Assembly (NCBI RefSeq): GCF_900103225.1
Contig: NZ_FNJH01000001.1
Location: 492,895 to 556,894 of the forward strand
Length of the DNA stretch: 64,000 bases
Direction: 5' to 3'
From: Pseudomonas congelans
GTDB taxonomy: Bacteria > Pseudomonadota > Gammaproteobacteria > Pseudomonadales > Pseudomonadaceae
In this document: positions 48,164-57,315 of the stretch, piece by piece
Layout of the letters: every line of letters begins with the position of its first letter
Numbering within the stretch: position 1 is the first letter of the stretch
The notes under the pieces: generated by a model
What the model saw: only the letters and a program-made list of their open reading frames with translations
What the model was told of the DNA's origin: nothing
Database searches by the model: none
Made by a program: the position numbers and the translations under genes

Positions 48164-49161
48164 GACGGTACGCCCTCACGGTGAAACACAGGTTCGGCGC
48201 CCGCTGCGGCAAACAGGCAGCGAGTCATGTGGTTGTGGCTATTGATCGGCGGGACGTCGTCGGCACAGGCCGGGATCGCTTGTGGGCAGCGATTGCGAAA
48301 TGCGCAGCCGTGTTGCTCGCCGACCAGACTGGGCACCAGCCCCGGAATCGACCCCAGCGGCTGGCCCGGCTGAGTGCGTCCGGGGATCGGAATGCTCGCC
48401 AGCAAACCGCGGGTATAAGGGTGTTGCGGGTTCTCGAACAACTCGATGGCCGGGGCGGTCTCGACGATCTGTCCGGCGTACATCACCGCGACCCGGTCGG
48501 CGATACGTGCCACCAGCCCCAGGTCGTGGGTGATGAAGATCACGGCCAGGCCCAGCTCCTTCTGAATGTCGCGGATCAGGCGCAGGATCTGCGCCTGAAT
48601 GGTCACGTCCAGCGCAGTGGTCGGTTCGTCGGCGATGATTACGTCCGGTTCGCACATCAGGGCCATGGCGATGATCACTCGCTGGCGCAGGCCGCCGGAC
48701 AATTGGTGCGGATACTGGCGCAGGCGCTCGTCTGCGTTGCTGATCCCGACTTTCTCGAGCATCTGCGCGGCGCGCTGCAGGGCCTCCTTGCGTGACACCT
48801 TGCGGTGTCGGGTGAGCACTTCGCTGAGCTGATCGCCAATGCTGTAGGCCGGGTTCAGCGAGGTCATGGGCTCCTGAAAGATCATCGCCAGGCGGTTGCC
48901 GCGCAGGTCGCACATCTGCCGCTCGCTCTGGGTCAGCATGTCGATGCCATCCAGACTCAGGGTCGTTGCGGTACGCCGGGCCTTGTGCGGCAGCAGGTCC
49001 ATGAGCGCCAGCGAGGTCAGGGATTTGCCGCAGCCGGACTCGCCGACGATGCACAGCATTTCGCCGCGCTCGACCTGAAAGTCCAGGCCGCGCACTGCGT
49101 GGAGCGTGTCTTGCCCGAGAGGAATCTCGACACGCAGGTTTTCAACATGCAACAGCGCCAT
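48160..49161 (-). CDS. oppD: Oligopeptide ABC transporter ATP-binding protein (OppD type)
   Basis: 333 residues. Walker A GESGCGKSL, signature LSGGLRQRVIIAMAL, Walker B VIIADEPTTALDV, C-terminal cysteine cluster region GCAFRNRCPQAIPAC. Walker A ends in SL in place of the usual ST, a conservative departure since OppD proteins often read GKSV. It lies 16 bases after oppC. Confidence 0.92.
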   Translation of the reverse strand: MALLHVENLRVEIPLGQDTLHAVRGLDFQVERGEMLCIVGESGCGKSLTSLALMDLLPHKARRTATTLSLDGIDMLTQSERQMCDLRGNRLAMIFQEPMTSLNPAYSIGDQLSEVLTRHRKVSRKEALQRAAQMLEKVGISNADERLRQYPHQLSGGLRQRVIIAMALMCEPDVIIADEPTTALDVTIQAQILRLIRDIQKELGLAVIFITHDLGLVARIADRVAVMYAGQIVETAPAIELFENPQHPYTRGLLASIPIPGRTQPGQPLGSIPGLVPSLVGEQHGCAFRNRCPQAIPACADDVPPINSHNHMTRCLFAAAGAEPVFHREGVPS

Positions 49162-49177
49162 GTGCGTATCTCCTCTG

Positions 49178-50086
49178 TCAGTTGCGCCCGTCGGGCAGGA
49201 TCAGGTCGCGCAAGCCGTCACCGACCAGATTGATGCCCAGCACCAGCACCATCAGAGCAACACCTGGAATGGCGATGACCCAAGGGGAAAAGAACATGTA
49301 CGGTTTGCCCTCGGCGATCATCAGCCCCCATGAAGGAATGGGCGGCTGCACACCGACCCCGAGAAACGACAGTGCCGACTCGAGGAGGATCGCGTGAGCC
49401 ATTTCCAGCGTAGCGACGACGATCAGCGCACCGACCAGATTGGGCAGAATTTCGCTGGCCAGAATGCGCAGCGTCGAGCAACCCAGGGCCTGGGCCGAGG
49501 CGACGTATTCGGCGTCGCGAATCTGCTGCACGGCAGCGCGTACCACCACGGCAAAGCGGTCCCAGAGCAGGCAGCCAAGCAGCACGATCACCACTTTCAG
49601 CGAGCCACCGATCAGCGATGCAGAGGCCAGCGCGATCATCACCACCGGCATCGCCAGGCGTGTGGTGATCAGGTAGCTGATCAGCGCATCGGTCTTGCCG
49701 CCAAAATAGCCGGCCAGCAGGCCCATGATGGTGCCGATGATTCCGGAGATCAGCGCGGCCGAGAAACCGATGAACAGCGAGATGCGTGCGCCGTAGAGCA
49801 GGCGCGACAGGTAATCGCGGCCCAGTTTGTCGGTGCCCAGCACGTAGTCCCAGGTGCCGTTGGCCATCCACACTGGCGGTTTCATGCGCAGCATTACGTC
49901 CTGCGCATAGGGGTCGTAGGGGGCCAGCCAGGGGGCGAGCAGTGCGCCGAGCAGGATGATCAGCAGCAGTATCGCGCCGATGGCGAAGCCGCGATGCGCG
50001 AAGCTGCTGCGTAAGGTGCGCCAGACGCTGCGCGCCGGAGGCTGGTAATCGTTGATCAGCAGCGGCGATGAGGTGGTTGTGCTCAT
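49178..50086 (-). CDS. oppC: Oligopeptide ABC transporter permease (OppC type)
   Basis: 302 residues, N-terminal cytoplasmic segment, one helix (about 38-58), a periplasmic domain with YDPYAQDVMLRMKPP and GTDKLGRDYLSRLLYGAR, then the permease core with about five helices and the EAA loop (VASAQALGCSTLRILASEILPN). It forms the channel with OppB. Confidence 0.92.
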   Translation of the reverse strand: MSTTTSSPLLINDYQPPARSVWRTLRSSFAHRGFAIGAILLLIILLGALLAPWLAPYDPYAQDVMLRMKPPVWMANGTWDYVLGTDKLGRDYLSRLLYGARISLFIGFSAALISGIIGTIMGLLAGYFGGKTDALISYLITTRLAMPVVMIALASASLIGGSLKVVIVLLGCLLWDRFAVVVRAAVQQIRDAEYVASAQALGCSTLRILASEILPNLVGALIVVATLEMAHAILLESALSFLGVGVQPPIPSWGLMIAEGKPYMFFSPWVIAIPGVALMVLVLGINLVGDGLRDLILPDGRN

Positions 50087-50094
50087 GGGGCCTC

Positions 50095-51012
50095 CTATTT
50101 CACGCGGATGCGCGGGTCGAGCAGTGCATTGAGCACGTCGGCCAGCAGGGTGAGGACGATGTAGATCACCGCGATCAACAGCACGACCGCCTGCACCACC
50201 GGGAAGTCGTCACGGGCAATCGCGTCCCAGGCCAGTTGGCCAATGCCTTGCAGCGAGAAAACCGTTTCGATGACCACCGAACCGCCGAGCATGAAACCGA
50301 ATTCCACGGCGGCGAGGGCCACCACCGGAATCAGCGCGTTGCGCAACGCATGCTTGAACAGCACGGTGGCAGGGCGCAGGCCCTTGGCCCGCGCAGTACG
50401 GATGTAATCGGAGTTGAGCACGTCGAGCATGCCCGCACGGGTCAGGCGCATGATCGCCGGCGTGGCGTAATAACCGAGGGCGATGGCAGGCATCACGAAG
50501 TGCGCCCAGGTCGAATTGCCTGATACCGGCAGCCATTTCAGGGTGACTGAAAACACCACGATCAGCATCAGTGCGAACCAGAAACTCGGCATGGCCTGAC
50601 CCAGTACTGCGATGCTCAGTGCCAGCCGATCAATCCACGTGTCGCGTTTCACCGCGGCCAGCACACCCAGCGGAATGGCAATCAGCAACGCAATACTCAG
50701 GGCCATTGCGCCCAGCCCGAGCGTGATCGACAGACGTGAGGCGATCAGGTTGTAGACCGACTCCTGAAAGAAGAACGAGTCGCCCAGGTCAAGACGCACC
50801 ACGTCGGCGAGCCATTCGAAATACTGCGTCACCAATGGCTTGTTGAGGCCGTACTGCACACGGATCTGTTCGATCTGCTCGCTGCTGGCTTCCGGCCCGC
50901 CGATGGCAGTGGCCAGATCGCCGGACAGGTGCAGCAGGGAAAAGCTGATCACCGACACGGTAATCGCTACGCACAGGGCAATACCCAGGCGGCGCAAGAG
51001 AAATCCGAACAT
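50095..51012 (-). CDS. oppB: Oligopeptide ABC transporter permease (OppB type)
   Basis: 305 residues from the ATG at 51012 (MFGFLLRRLGIALC), the canonical OppB/DppB beginning; the frame is open to 51063. Six helices are predicted, with the EAA loop (YIRTARAKGLRPATVLFKHALRNALIP). The stop lies eight bases before oppC. A 101-base gap separates it from the binding-protein gene. Confidence 0.92.
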   Translation of the reverse strand: MFGFLLRRLGIALCVAITVSVISFSLLHLSGDLATAIGGPEASSEQIEQIRVQYGLNKPLVTQYFEWLADVVRLDLGDSFFFQESVYNLIASRLSITLGLGAMALSIALLIAIPLGVLAAVKRDTWIDRLALSIAVLGQAMPSFWFALMLIVVFSVTLKWLPVSGNSTWAHFVMPAIALGYYATPAIMRLTRAGMLDVLNSDYIRTARAKGLRPATVLFKHALRNALIPVVALAAVEFGFMLGGSVVIETVFSLQGIGQLAWDAIARDDFPVVQAVVLLIAVIYIVLTLLADVLNALLDPRIRVK

Positions 51013-51113
51013 GGCAAGTGACCTTGTGTTCAGGGGATGACGGGGTGGCTGACCCTGCTGCAAGGCGCGGCATGCGCCTCACAGCCAGGTTCACCGACTG
51101 GCTCGGGCAAGGC

Positions 51114-52634
51114 TTATTTCCAGCTCGACAGCACGAAGCGCGGCAGCTCGTCCGGGTAAGGCTTGAAGTTCAGGTCCGAGACATAGGCGTAGTTCATCGA
51201 GTAGTTGAACAGTGGCGCCCAGTAGGCCTGCTCGCTGATGCGCTGCAACGCCTTGCGGTAGTTGTCCTTGCGCACCTGTGGGTCCAGCGCGTTGTCGGCG
51301 GTCTGCAGCCAGCCCTGGACTTGCGGGTCCTTGATGTTGTCGTCAGGGTTGCCCTTGAACCAGGTGCCGGCCGACGCCGAGGTGTCGAGGATCGAGAACG
51401 AGCCCCAGGCCTGGAACGACATCGGTACCTTGCCGCCGCGCTGCTGATCACGCAGGGCTGCGTATTTCAGGTAACGCAGCTTGGCGTTGATGCCCACGGC
51501 GCGCAGGTTGCCGATGATGGCTTCCACGTAATCGCGGTCGCGGTAGGCGAAGATTTCGGTTTCAAAACCGTTCGGGTAGCCGGCTTCGGCGAGCAGCGCC
51601 TTGGCCTTCGCCGGGTCGTAGTTGTAGACCGTGGCGGCGGTGGTGTCGCAGCCGAACTGGCCAGGGTAGCAGGCGACTTGCAACGGCTTGCTTTCGCCAC
51701 CGACCAGTTGCGAGGCCAGGCCGTCACGATTGATCGCGTAATTGATCGCCTGACGTACCTTCAGGTGCTTCATCGGCGAATCGGCGCTGGAGGTGCCGCG
51801 TGCATCCAGAATCAGAAAGCCGATGCGCATGGTCGCACCGCTGGTGACCACCAGATTGGGCATGGCCTTGAGGTTTTCCGCCTGATCCGGCGCCACTCGC
51901 CAGGTCCAGTCGACGCCACCGGTCATCAGCTCGGCCAGACGCGTTTCGGCATCGGCGATCACGCGAAAGTTGATGTGACCTATCTTCGGCTGACCCTGGG
52001 GGCTGTCCTTGAAGTAGTCCGTGTTCTTGTCCATCTTCACGCCTTCGCCGGTGGCGATGGCCGTGACCTTGTAAGGCCCGGTGCCGATCGGCTTACGACT
52101 GAACCCAGCCATGCCGACTTGTTCGAAATACTTTTTCGGAAACATCGGGACAGCGTTGGAGAGGTATTCCAGCGCAGGCGGGAAGGGCTTTTTCAGGTGC
52201 AGGCGGACGCTGTAGTCACCGAGTTTCTCGGCGCTCTTGATCCAGTCGACGTTTTGCACGGTGACCACCTTGGACTCGGGGGACACCACATAATTGAGGG
52301 TGAACACTACGTCATCTGCGGTAAACGGGTCGCCGTTGTGAAACTTCACACCCTGGCGCAGCTGGAAATCGATTGTCGTATCGTCGACCTGTTTCCAGCT
52401 GGTGGCGAGCATCGGTTGGTATTCGCCATTGTCCGGGTTGCGATAGACCAGGTTGTCCCAGATCAGACGACCGAGGATCACGCCTTCGCGCAAATCGTTG
52501 TGATAGGGGCTGATGTTTTCCGGTTCGCTGTCCGAGGCGTAGACCAGTGTGTCGTCAGCCTTGCCGGCCAGGACGGAGAAACTGCTGAACAGGCTCAATA
52601 GCGCGATGCTGCGAGCGAAACCCTTGATTCCCAT
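51114..52634 (-). CDS. Peptide-binding periplasmic protein, SBP family 5
   Basis: 506 residues from the ATG at 52634; the frame continues to 52772 but a signal peptide begins here (MGIKGFARSIALLSL, cleaved near VLAGKADD). The solute-binding fold of the DppA/OppA family is clear: WDNLVYRNPDNGEYQPMLATSW, FHNGDPFTADDVVFTLNYVV, KVRQAINYAINRDGL. It is the first gene of the minus-strand operon and sets the specificity of the transporter. The ligand is unknown but fits N-acyl or short peptides given the M20 and amidase partners. Confidence 0.93.
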   Translation of the reverse strand: MGIKGFARSIALLSLFSSFSVLAGKADDTLVYASDSEPENISPYHNDLREGVILGRLIWDNLVYRNPDNGEYQPMLATSWKQVDDTTIDFQLRQGVKFHNGDPFTADDVVFTLNYVVSPESKVVTVQNVDWIKSAEKLGDYSVRLHLKKPFPPALEYLSNAVPMFPKKYFEQVGMAGFSRKPIGTGPYKVTAIATGEGVKMDKNTDYFKDSPQGQPKIGHINFRVIADAETRLAELMTGGVDWTWRVAPDQAENLKAMPNLVVTSGATMRIGFLILDARGTSSADSPMKHLKVRQAINYAINRDGLASQLVGGESKPLQVACYPGQFGCDTTAATVYNYDPAKAKALLAEAGYPNGFETEIFAYRDRDYVEAIIGNLRAVGINAKLRYLKYAALRDQQRGGKVPMSFQAWGSFSILDTSASAGTWFKGNPDDNIKDPQVQGWLQTADNALDPQVRKDNYRKALQRISEQAYWAPLFNYSMNYAYVSDLNFKPYPDELPRFVLSSWK

Positions 52635-52840
52635 GCCGTCGTCTCCAAAAGGCGAAGTGGATGTATCAAAGGGCAGTGGGTCGCAAATGCGAGAAGGAAG
52701 AAGCAACGAGGTCGCAGTGTTCTTTTGATTGGCTTCTTTTGATGAGTTGCGCCTCGACACGACTCTAGGCAAAGCGTATCAATGCCACAAGCACAATATT
52801 TCGAACCTTTCATTGCTGAAAAGGCAACGCAGGAGCATCG

Positions 52841-53749
52841 ATGCAACTCTACGGCGTACAGTCCACAGCCTTGCGCTACTTCCTCGAAGTGGCGCGGTGC
52901 GGATCGATCAGCGAAGCCTCGATCCGCCTCAATGTCGCGTCTTCGGCAGTCAGTCGACAGATCAGCAAACTGGAGCGGGAGCTGGATGCTGTGCTCTTCG
53001 AACGTCAGGCGCGCGGCATGATGCTCAGCGAGGCGGGTGTTCGTCTGGCGGCCTATGCGCGCAAATCACAGCTTGAGGCCGAGCAGGTGGTGCTGGAAAT
53101 CACCGAGCTGCAAGGCTTGCAGCGTGGTCATGTGCGCATCGCCTGCTCGGAGGGCTTTGCCCTGGATTTTCTGCCGCAGTGCATTGCGCGCTTTCGGCGG
53201 CAGTACCAGGGCATCCATTTCTCGATGGAGGTCTGCGCCCCGGCGCAAGCCACCGAACGGGTGCGCTCTGGCGATGCAGACCTGTGCCTGACCTTCAGCC
53301 TGACGCCGCAGAACGAGATCAAGGTCGAGCACATCCACAGCGGCGCGATCTGCGCAGTGGTCAGTCATAACCATCCGCTGGCCGCACGCAAGGAGGTCAC
53401 GCTGGCTGAACTTCAGCCTTACGCCATCGCCCTGACCAACACCGACACGACCTTGCGCCAGTTGTTTGATATCTGCTGCGGCGTGCAGGGCCTGCTGTTC
53501 GATCCGGTGCTGACCAGTAACTACATAGGCGCGTTGCTGCGGTTTGTGCGGGAGGAGGGCGGAATCAGCCTGTCCAGCGAGATGACGCTGGATAAACGCG
53601 CCCATGAAAAACAGCTCAAATCGCTGCCGATCAGCGACGATGGCATGAAGGCACGGCGTATCGAGTTGCAAAGCATGGCCGGGCGCAACCTGCCGGCGGC
53701 AGTCGCCGCCTTTCGGGATTTTCTGATCGAGGAGCTGGCAAAGACCTGA
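52841..53749 (+). CDS. LysR-family regulator, divergent from the peptide transporter operon
   Basis: 302 residues. The winged helix-turn-helix occupies about 5-65 (ALRYFLEVARCGSISEASIRLNVASSAVSRQISKLE). The effector domain follows with VRIACSEGFALDFLPQCI. It is divergent from the binding-protein gene, with a 206-base shared promoter region, the classical arrangement for a LysR activator of its neighbour. The effector may be a peptide or amino acid derivative; this is inference. Confidence 0.9.
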   Translation: MQLYGVQSTALRYFLEVARCGSISEASIRLNVASSAVSRQISKLERELDAVLFERQARGMMLSEAGVRLAAYARKSQLEAEQVVLEITELQGLQRGHVRIACSEGFALDFLPQCIARFRRQYQGIHFSMEVCAPAQATERVRSGDADLCLTFSLTPQNEIKVEHIHSGAICAVVSHNHPLAARKEVTLAELQPYAIALTNTDTTLRQLFDICCGVQGLLFDPVLTSNYIGALLRFVREEGGISLSSEMTLDKRAHEKQLKSLPISDDGMKARRIELQSMAGRNLPAAVAAFRDFLIEELAKT

Positions 53750-53816
53750 GCCGCTGGCGGTATTGCGAGGGCGCGGTGCGGGGTGGGTAACGTTTGGTTG
53801 ATGAAGTTAACAATCA

Positions 53817-53837
53817 TGATGTTATAGTGTAACGAAT
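53817..53837 (+). promoter_or_regulatory. Candidate Zur box upstream of folE2
   Basis: GTTATAGTGTAAC (53821-53833) within ATGATGTTATAGTGTAACGAA is a GTTA-N5-TAAC palindrome and matches most of the Zur consensus aatGTTATAnTATAACatt, one core mismatch. It lies about 90 bases before folE2, a gene known as Zur-controlled in many bacteria. Confidence 0.65.
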
Positions 53838-53923
53838 TTATGGCCGTGCACTGTACGGCTGTGAACCGCCAACATCAGGCTTCGCCCACGTGGTGAAGTT
53901 CGCCAACGAGACGAACGACGCAC

Positions 53924-54829
53924 ATGAACAAACCTCTCCCGGATGTTGCCCTGACGGAAATTTCCCCGGCGCTGGTGTCACTCGACTGGGTCGGCATGCA
54001 AGGTGTGGAGGTGCCGATCAGACTGGCTGAAGCGAGCATTCGTCACCCGGTTCACGCGCATGTCGATCTGCAGGTCGATCTGGCCGACCCGAGCGTCAAA
54101 GGTATCCACATGTCACGACTCTATCGGTTGCTCGACGGCTATGCCGAGCGCCAGATCGTCAGTCCCGATACGCTGGCTGCCTTGCTGGAAGCCATGGTCG
54201 AGAGTCACCTCGACTGCCACTCCAGTCACGCCCGTCTGACGCTGAGCTTCAATCTGCTGTGCCGGCGGCCGGCATTGATTACCGAAGGGCTCAGCGGCTG
54301 GAAATCCTACCCCGTTAAGCTTGAGGCTACCTGGCATGCCGGCCGTCTGTGCCTGGACAGTTCGGTGGATGTCACCTACTCGTCCACCTGTCCGTGCTCG
54401 GCCGCATTGTCTCGCCAACTGCTGGAAGAGGCATTCGCGGCGCGCTTCGGCAGGCAGTCGTTTGTCGATCCGATGCAGGTCGCGAGCTGGCTGCGCGAAA
54501 ACGCATCGCTTGCCACGCCGCACAGCCAACGCAGCGTTGCGACGGTGAAGGTGCGGGTGTCGGAGCAAGCGGCTGAACTGGGCCTGATGACGCTGATCGA
54601 CAGTGTCGAGCAGGCGCTGGGCACTCCGGTACAAACCGCCGTCAAGCGGGCCGACGAGCAGGCCTTCGCGCGGCTCAACGGCCAGAACCTGATGTACGTC
54701 GAAGACGCCGCGCGCAAGGTCCAGCAAGCACTCGAAGGCCGCTATGCAGCCTCCAGCGTCAGTGTCCGTCACTTCGAAAGCCTGCATCCGCACGATGCCG
54801 CTGCCCAGACTTCCAATTACCTGTCCTGA
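53924..54829 (+). CDS. folE2: GTP cyclohydrolase FolE2 (zinc-independent type IB)
   Basis: 301 residues. FolE2 (COG1469) makes 7,8-dihydroneopterin triphosphate for folate and works with metals other than zinc. Conserved parts are VEVPIRL, GIHMSRLY, and the catalytic cysteine region SSTCPCSAALSRQL. It is the first gene of an apparent zinc-saving operon behind a Zur-like site: when zinc is short, it replaces zinc-dependent FolE. Confidence 0.94.
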   Translation: MNKPLPDVALTEISPALVSLDWVGMQGVEVPIRLAEASIRHPVHAHVDLQVDLADPSVKGIHMSRLYRLLDGYAERQIVSPDTLAALLEAMVESHLDCHSSHARLTLSFNLLCRRPALITEGLSGWKSYPVKLEATWHAGRLCLDSSVDVTYSSTCPCSAALSRQLLEEAFAARFGRQSFVDPMQVASWLRENASLATPHSQRSVATVKVRVSEQAAELGLMTLIDSVEQALGTPVQTAVKRADEQAFARLNGQNLMYVEDAARKVQQALEGRYAASSVSVRHFESLHPHDAAAQTSNYLS

Positions 54830-54840
54830 GGTTTCATTCC

Positions 54841-55401
54841 GTGATCCGTAAAAATCCTTCCGGCCATCTGCCGGTCATTGCCGAGTCCGCCTACATCGAT
54901 AAGACCGCGATCATCTGCGGCAAGGTGATCATCAAGGACAACGTGTTTGTCGGCCCCTACGCCGTGATCCGTGCCGACGAAGTCGATGCCAGCGGAGACA
55001 TGGAACCGATCGTCATCGGTGCCAATTCCAACATTCAGGACGGCGTGGTGATCCATTCGAAATCAGGTGCTGCTGTCACCATCGGCGAGTTCACCTCGAT
55101 CGCCCACCGCTCTATCGTGCACGGACCTTGCATAGTCGGAGACCGTGTGTTCATCGGTTTCAATAGCGTGTTGTTCAATTGCCAGGTCGGCAACGGCAGC
55201 GTGGTCAGGCACAACTCGGTGGTCGACGGTCGCGATTTGCCGGAGCACTTTTACGTGCCGTCCACCACCCGGATCGGGTCGGGCACTGACCTTTCGCAAT
55301 TTCCGCCGGTGAGCATTTCGGCTTCGGAATTTTCCGAAGATGTGGCGCATACCAATATTGATCTGGTGTGCGGCTACAAGGCGCTTCAGAACGAGTTCTG
55401 A
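54841..55401 (+). CDS. Gamma-class carbonic anhydrase
   Basis: 186 residues starting with GTG at 54841. A left-handed beta-helix of hexapeptide repeats (VIRADEVDA, IVIGANSNIQDGVVIHSK, VTIGEFTSIAHRSIVHG). The three histidine metal ligands are kept (VIHSK, AHRSIVH). Gamma carbonic anhydrases can use Fe(II) or Co(II). Position 11 bases after folE2 behind a Zur-type box suggests a back-up enzyme for zinc-poor conditions, as with PA5540 of P. aeruginosa. It may also be a transferase-like relative without carbonic anhydrase activity. Confidence 0.85.
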   Translation: MIRKNPSGHLPVIAESAYIDKTAIICGKVIIKDNVFVGPYAVIRADEVDASGDMEPIVIGANSNIQDGVVIHSKSGAAVTIGEFTSIAHRSIVHGPCIVGDRVFIGFNSVLFNCQVGNGSVVRHNSVVDGRDLPEHFYVPSTTRIGSGTDLSQFPPVSISASEFSEDVAHTNIDLVCGYKALQNEF

Positions 55402-55452
55402 CTCATTACACCTTCGACTCATTGCACTTCCGCCCACGGATCTGGATCTTTC

Positions 55453-56619
55453 ATGACAACAGCTGTTCACTCAACCCGGGCACCCGCATCACGGCTGCGC
55501 TCGATCGATGCTCTGCGCGGGCTGATCATTCTCTTCATGTTGCTGGACCATGTCCGCGAAACGTTCTTCATGCACCATCAGGTCATCGACCCGATGGACG
55601 TCACAACCACTGCGCCCGAGCTGTTCTTCAGTCGGACGCTGGCGCATTTGTGTGCGCCTCTGTTCGTCCTGCTGACCGGGCTTTCGGCGTTCCTCTATGG
55701 CGAGAAGCACCAGGGCAAAACCGACGTTGCGGCGTTCCTGCTCAAGCGCGGTCTGTTTCTGATTGCGCTGGAGTTCACGCTGGTGAGCTTTGCCTGGACC
55801 TTCCAGTTCCCGCCGACCATCATCTACCTGCAAGTGATCTGGGCCATCGGCCTGAGCATGGTCGCGCTGTCGCTGATGGTGTTCCTGCCGCGCTGGGCAC
55901 TGGTGCTCATCGGTGTGCTGATCATCGCCGGGCATAACCTGCTGGACACGCTGCATTTCGGTGTCGAGTCGGCCATGCACGTGCCGTGGGCGATTCTGCA
56001 CGACCGTGGCTGGATCGAGGCTTCCGATAACCTGCGCTTGCGTACGTCTTATCCGTTGTTGCCGTGGATCGGCATCATCGCACTGGGCTACGCCGCAGGC
56101 CCCTGGTTCTCAAGCAGCTACGATGCGGCGAAACGCCGTGCGAATCTGTGGAAGTGTGGGGCAGGGGCGTTGCTGGGCTTCGTGGTTCTGCGCCTGATCA
56201 ACGGCTACGGTGAAAAGCCGTGGAGCGTCGGCGACAGCGGTATACAGACGCTCATGAGCTTCTTCAACATCACCAAATACCCGCCCTCGCTGCTGTTCAT
56301 CTGCCTGACGCTGGGGATTGGTCTGTTGATCCTCATCGCCTTCGAACGCGGTCAGGAAAAAAGCGTTTTGCGGCCGCTGGTGGTGCTCGGTTCGGCGCCG
56401 ATGTTTTTCTACCTGCTGCACCTTTACATGCTGAAGATCCTTTACCTGATTGCCTTGGCGATCTGGGGGACCAATCAGGGCACCTACTTCGGCTTCGACC
56501 ACATGTGGGGTGTCTGGCTGACGTCGGTGGTACTGGCCATACTGCTGTTCCCGGCGGTGCGCTGGTTCGCTGCGCTCAAGGCACGTCGTCGGGATATCAG
56601 CTGGCTGAAATACTTCTAG
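55453..56619 (+). CDS. DUF1624 multi-helix membrane protein (acyltransferase-like)
   Basis: 388 residues with about 10 membrane helices and the DUF1624 start RLRSIDALRGLIILFMLLDHVRE, related to heparan-alpha-glucosaminide N-acetyltransferase and to the acyltransferase-3 style of membrane enzymes. It probably modifies an envelope glycan or lipid. It follows the carbonic anhydrase gene by 51 bases in the same direction, so it is likely in the same zinc-responsive transcript, which is unusual. Its function is unknown. Confidence 0.82.
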   Translation: MTTAVHSTRAPASRLRSIDALRGLIILFMLLDHVRETFFMHHQVIDPMDVTTTAPELFFSRTLAHLCAPLFVLLTGLSAFLYGEKHQGKTDVAAFLLKRGLFLIALEFTLVSFAWTFQFPPTIIYLQVIWAIGLSMVALSLMVFLPRWALVLIGVLIIAGHNLLDTLHFGVESAMHVPWAILHDRGWIEASDNLRLRTSYPLLPWIGIIALGYAAGPWFSSSYDAAKRRANLWKCGAGALLGFVVLRLINGYGEKPWSVGDSGIQTLMSFFNITKYPPSLLFICLTLGIGLLILIAFERGQEKSVLRPLVVLGSAPMFFYLLHLYMLKILYLIALAIWGTNQGTYFGFDHMWGVWLTSVVLAILLFPAVRWFAALKARRRDISWLKYF

Positions 56620-56630
56620 TCCCCGCAACA

Positions 56631-56654
56631 GCGGTACGCCTGCAGGCGTACTGC
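56631..56654. terminator. Bidirectional hairpin terminator
   Basis: GCGGTACGCC (56631-56640) and GGCGTACTGC (56645-56654) pair along ten bases (one G-T wobble) around TGCA. It separates the convergent DUF1624 and XRE-cupin genes. Confidence 0.65.
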
Positions 56655-56667
56655 TTCTCGCTTGGCG

Positions 56668-57273
56668 TCAATCTCCGTGCGCCCCGTAGTTCATGATCGA
56701 CAGCAGTTTGATCGGCACTTGCACCAGTTGCTCGGGGCCATGGGGAATGTCGCCGTCGAAGGTCAGGCTGTCACCGGCCTGCATCGGATACAGCTGGTTG
56801 CCATGACGGTAGATCAGTTCACCTTCCAGCAGGTGCAGGAACTCCGTGCCTGGGTGTGAGAAGGTCGGAAACTCTTCGCTGGCATCGTCCATCGTCACCA
56901 TGTACGCCTCGAAACTCTTCTTCGGCCCACGGGTATGGTTGAGCAGGTGATAGGTGTGGCCTTTCTCGGTGCCGCGCCTCACCACTTCGAGTCCTTCATC
57001 GGCCTTCACCAGCAGGGCGCTGCTGCCTTGCTGGTCGTACTGGCTGAACAGTTTGGACATGGGCATGCCCAGCACGTCGCACAGGCGGCTGAGGTTGTCG
57101 AGGCTGGTCGAGACCTGCGCGTTCTCGATCTTGCTCAGCATGCCCTGGCTAATACCGGCAATGCGCGCCACGTCGGCGAGCTTCAATTCCTGTGCCTGGC
57201 GCTGACGCTTGATCTGAATGCCCAGGTACTGTTCGAGCTTCAATTTCGGATGAGGGTCGGTCGGCATATTCAT
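56668..57273 (-). CDS. XRE-family regulator with C-terminal cupin domain
   Basis: 201 residues from the ATG at 57273 (a TTG at 57297 is an alternative). The helix-turn-helix is at about 15-70 (IQIKRQRQAQELKLADVARIAGISQGMLSKIE) and a cupin domain at about 115-185 (HPGTEFLHLLEGELIYRHGNQLYPMQAGDSLTF), as in PuuR-like repressors. It is divergent from glnT, with 289 bases holding three 17-bp palindromes that are its likely operators. Small-molecule sensing through the cupin, perhaps of methylamine or a glutamyl derivative, is inference. Confidence 0.88.
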   Translation of the reverse strand: MNMPTDPHPKLKLEQYLGIQIKRQRQAQELKLADVARIAGISQGMLSKIENAQVSTSLDNLSRLCDVLGMPMSKLFSQYDQQGSSALLVKADEGLEVVRRGTEKGHTYHLLNHTRGPKKSFEAYMVTMDDASEEFPTFSHPGTEFLHLLEGELIYRHGNQLYPMQAGDSLTFDGDIPHGPEQLVQVPIKLLSIMNYGAHGD

Positions 57274-57315
57274 CGGCTTTGCACACTTTCCGTTCAATAA
57301 TTTTTATTTCGCACT

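Noticed and set aside
48160..49161. Broken Walker A (GKSL) in OppD as a loss of function
   Set aside because: OppD-type ATPases commonly have a non-threonine residue after GKS and all other motifs are intact.
52635..52840. Sigma-54 promoter for the peptide transporter operon
   Set aside because: A GC...CC pair near 52779-52792 has a nine-base spacer in place of ten and poor flanking bases.
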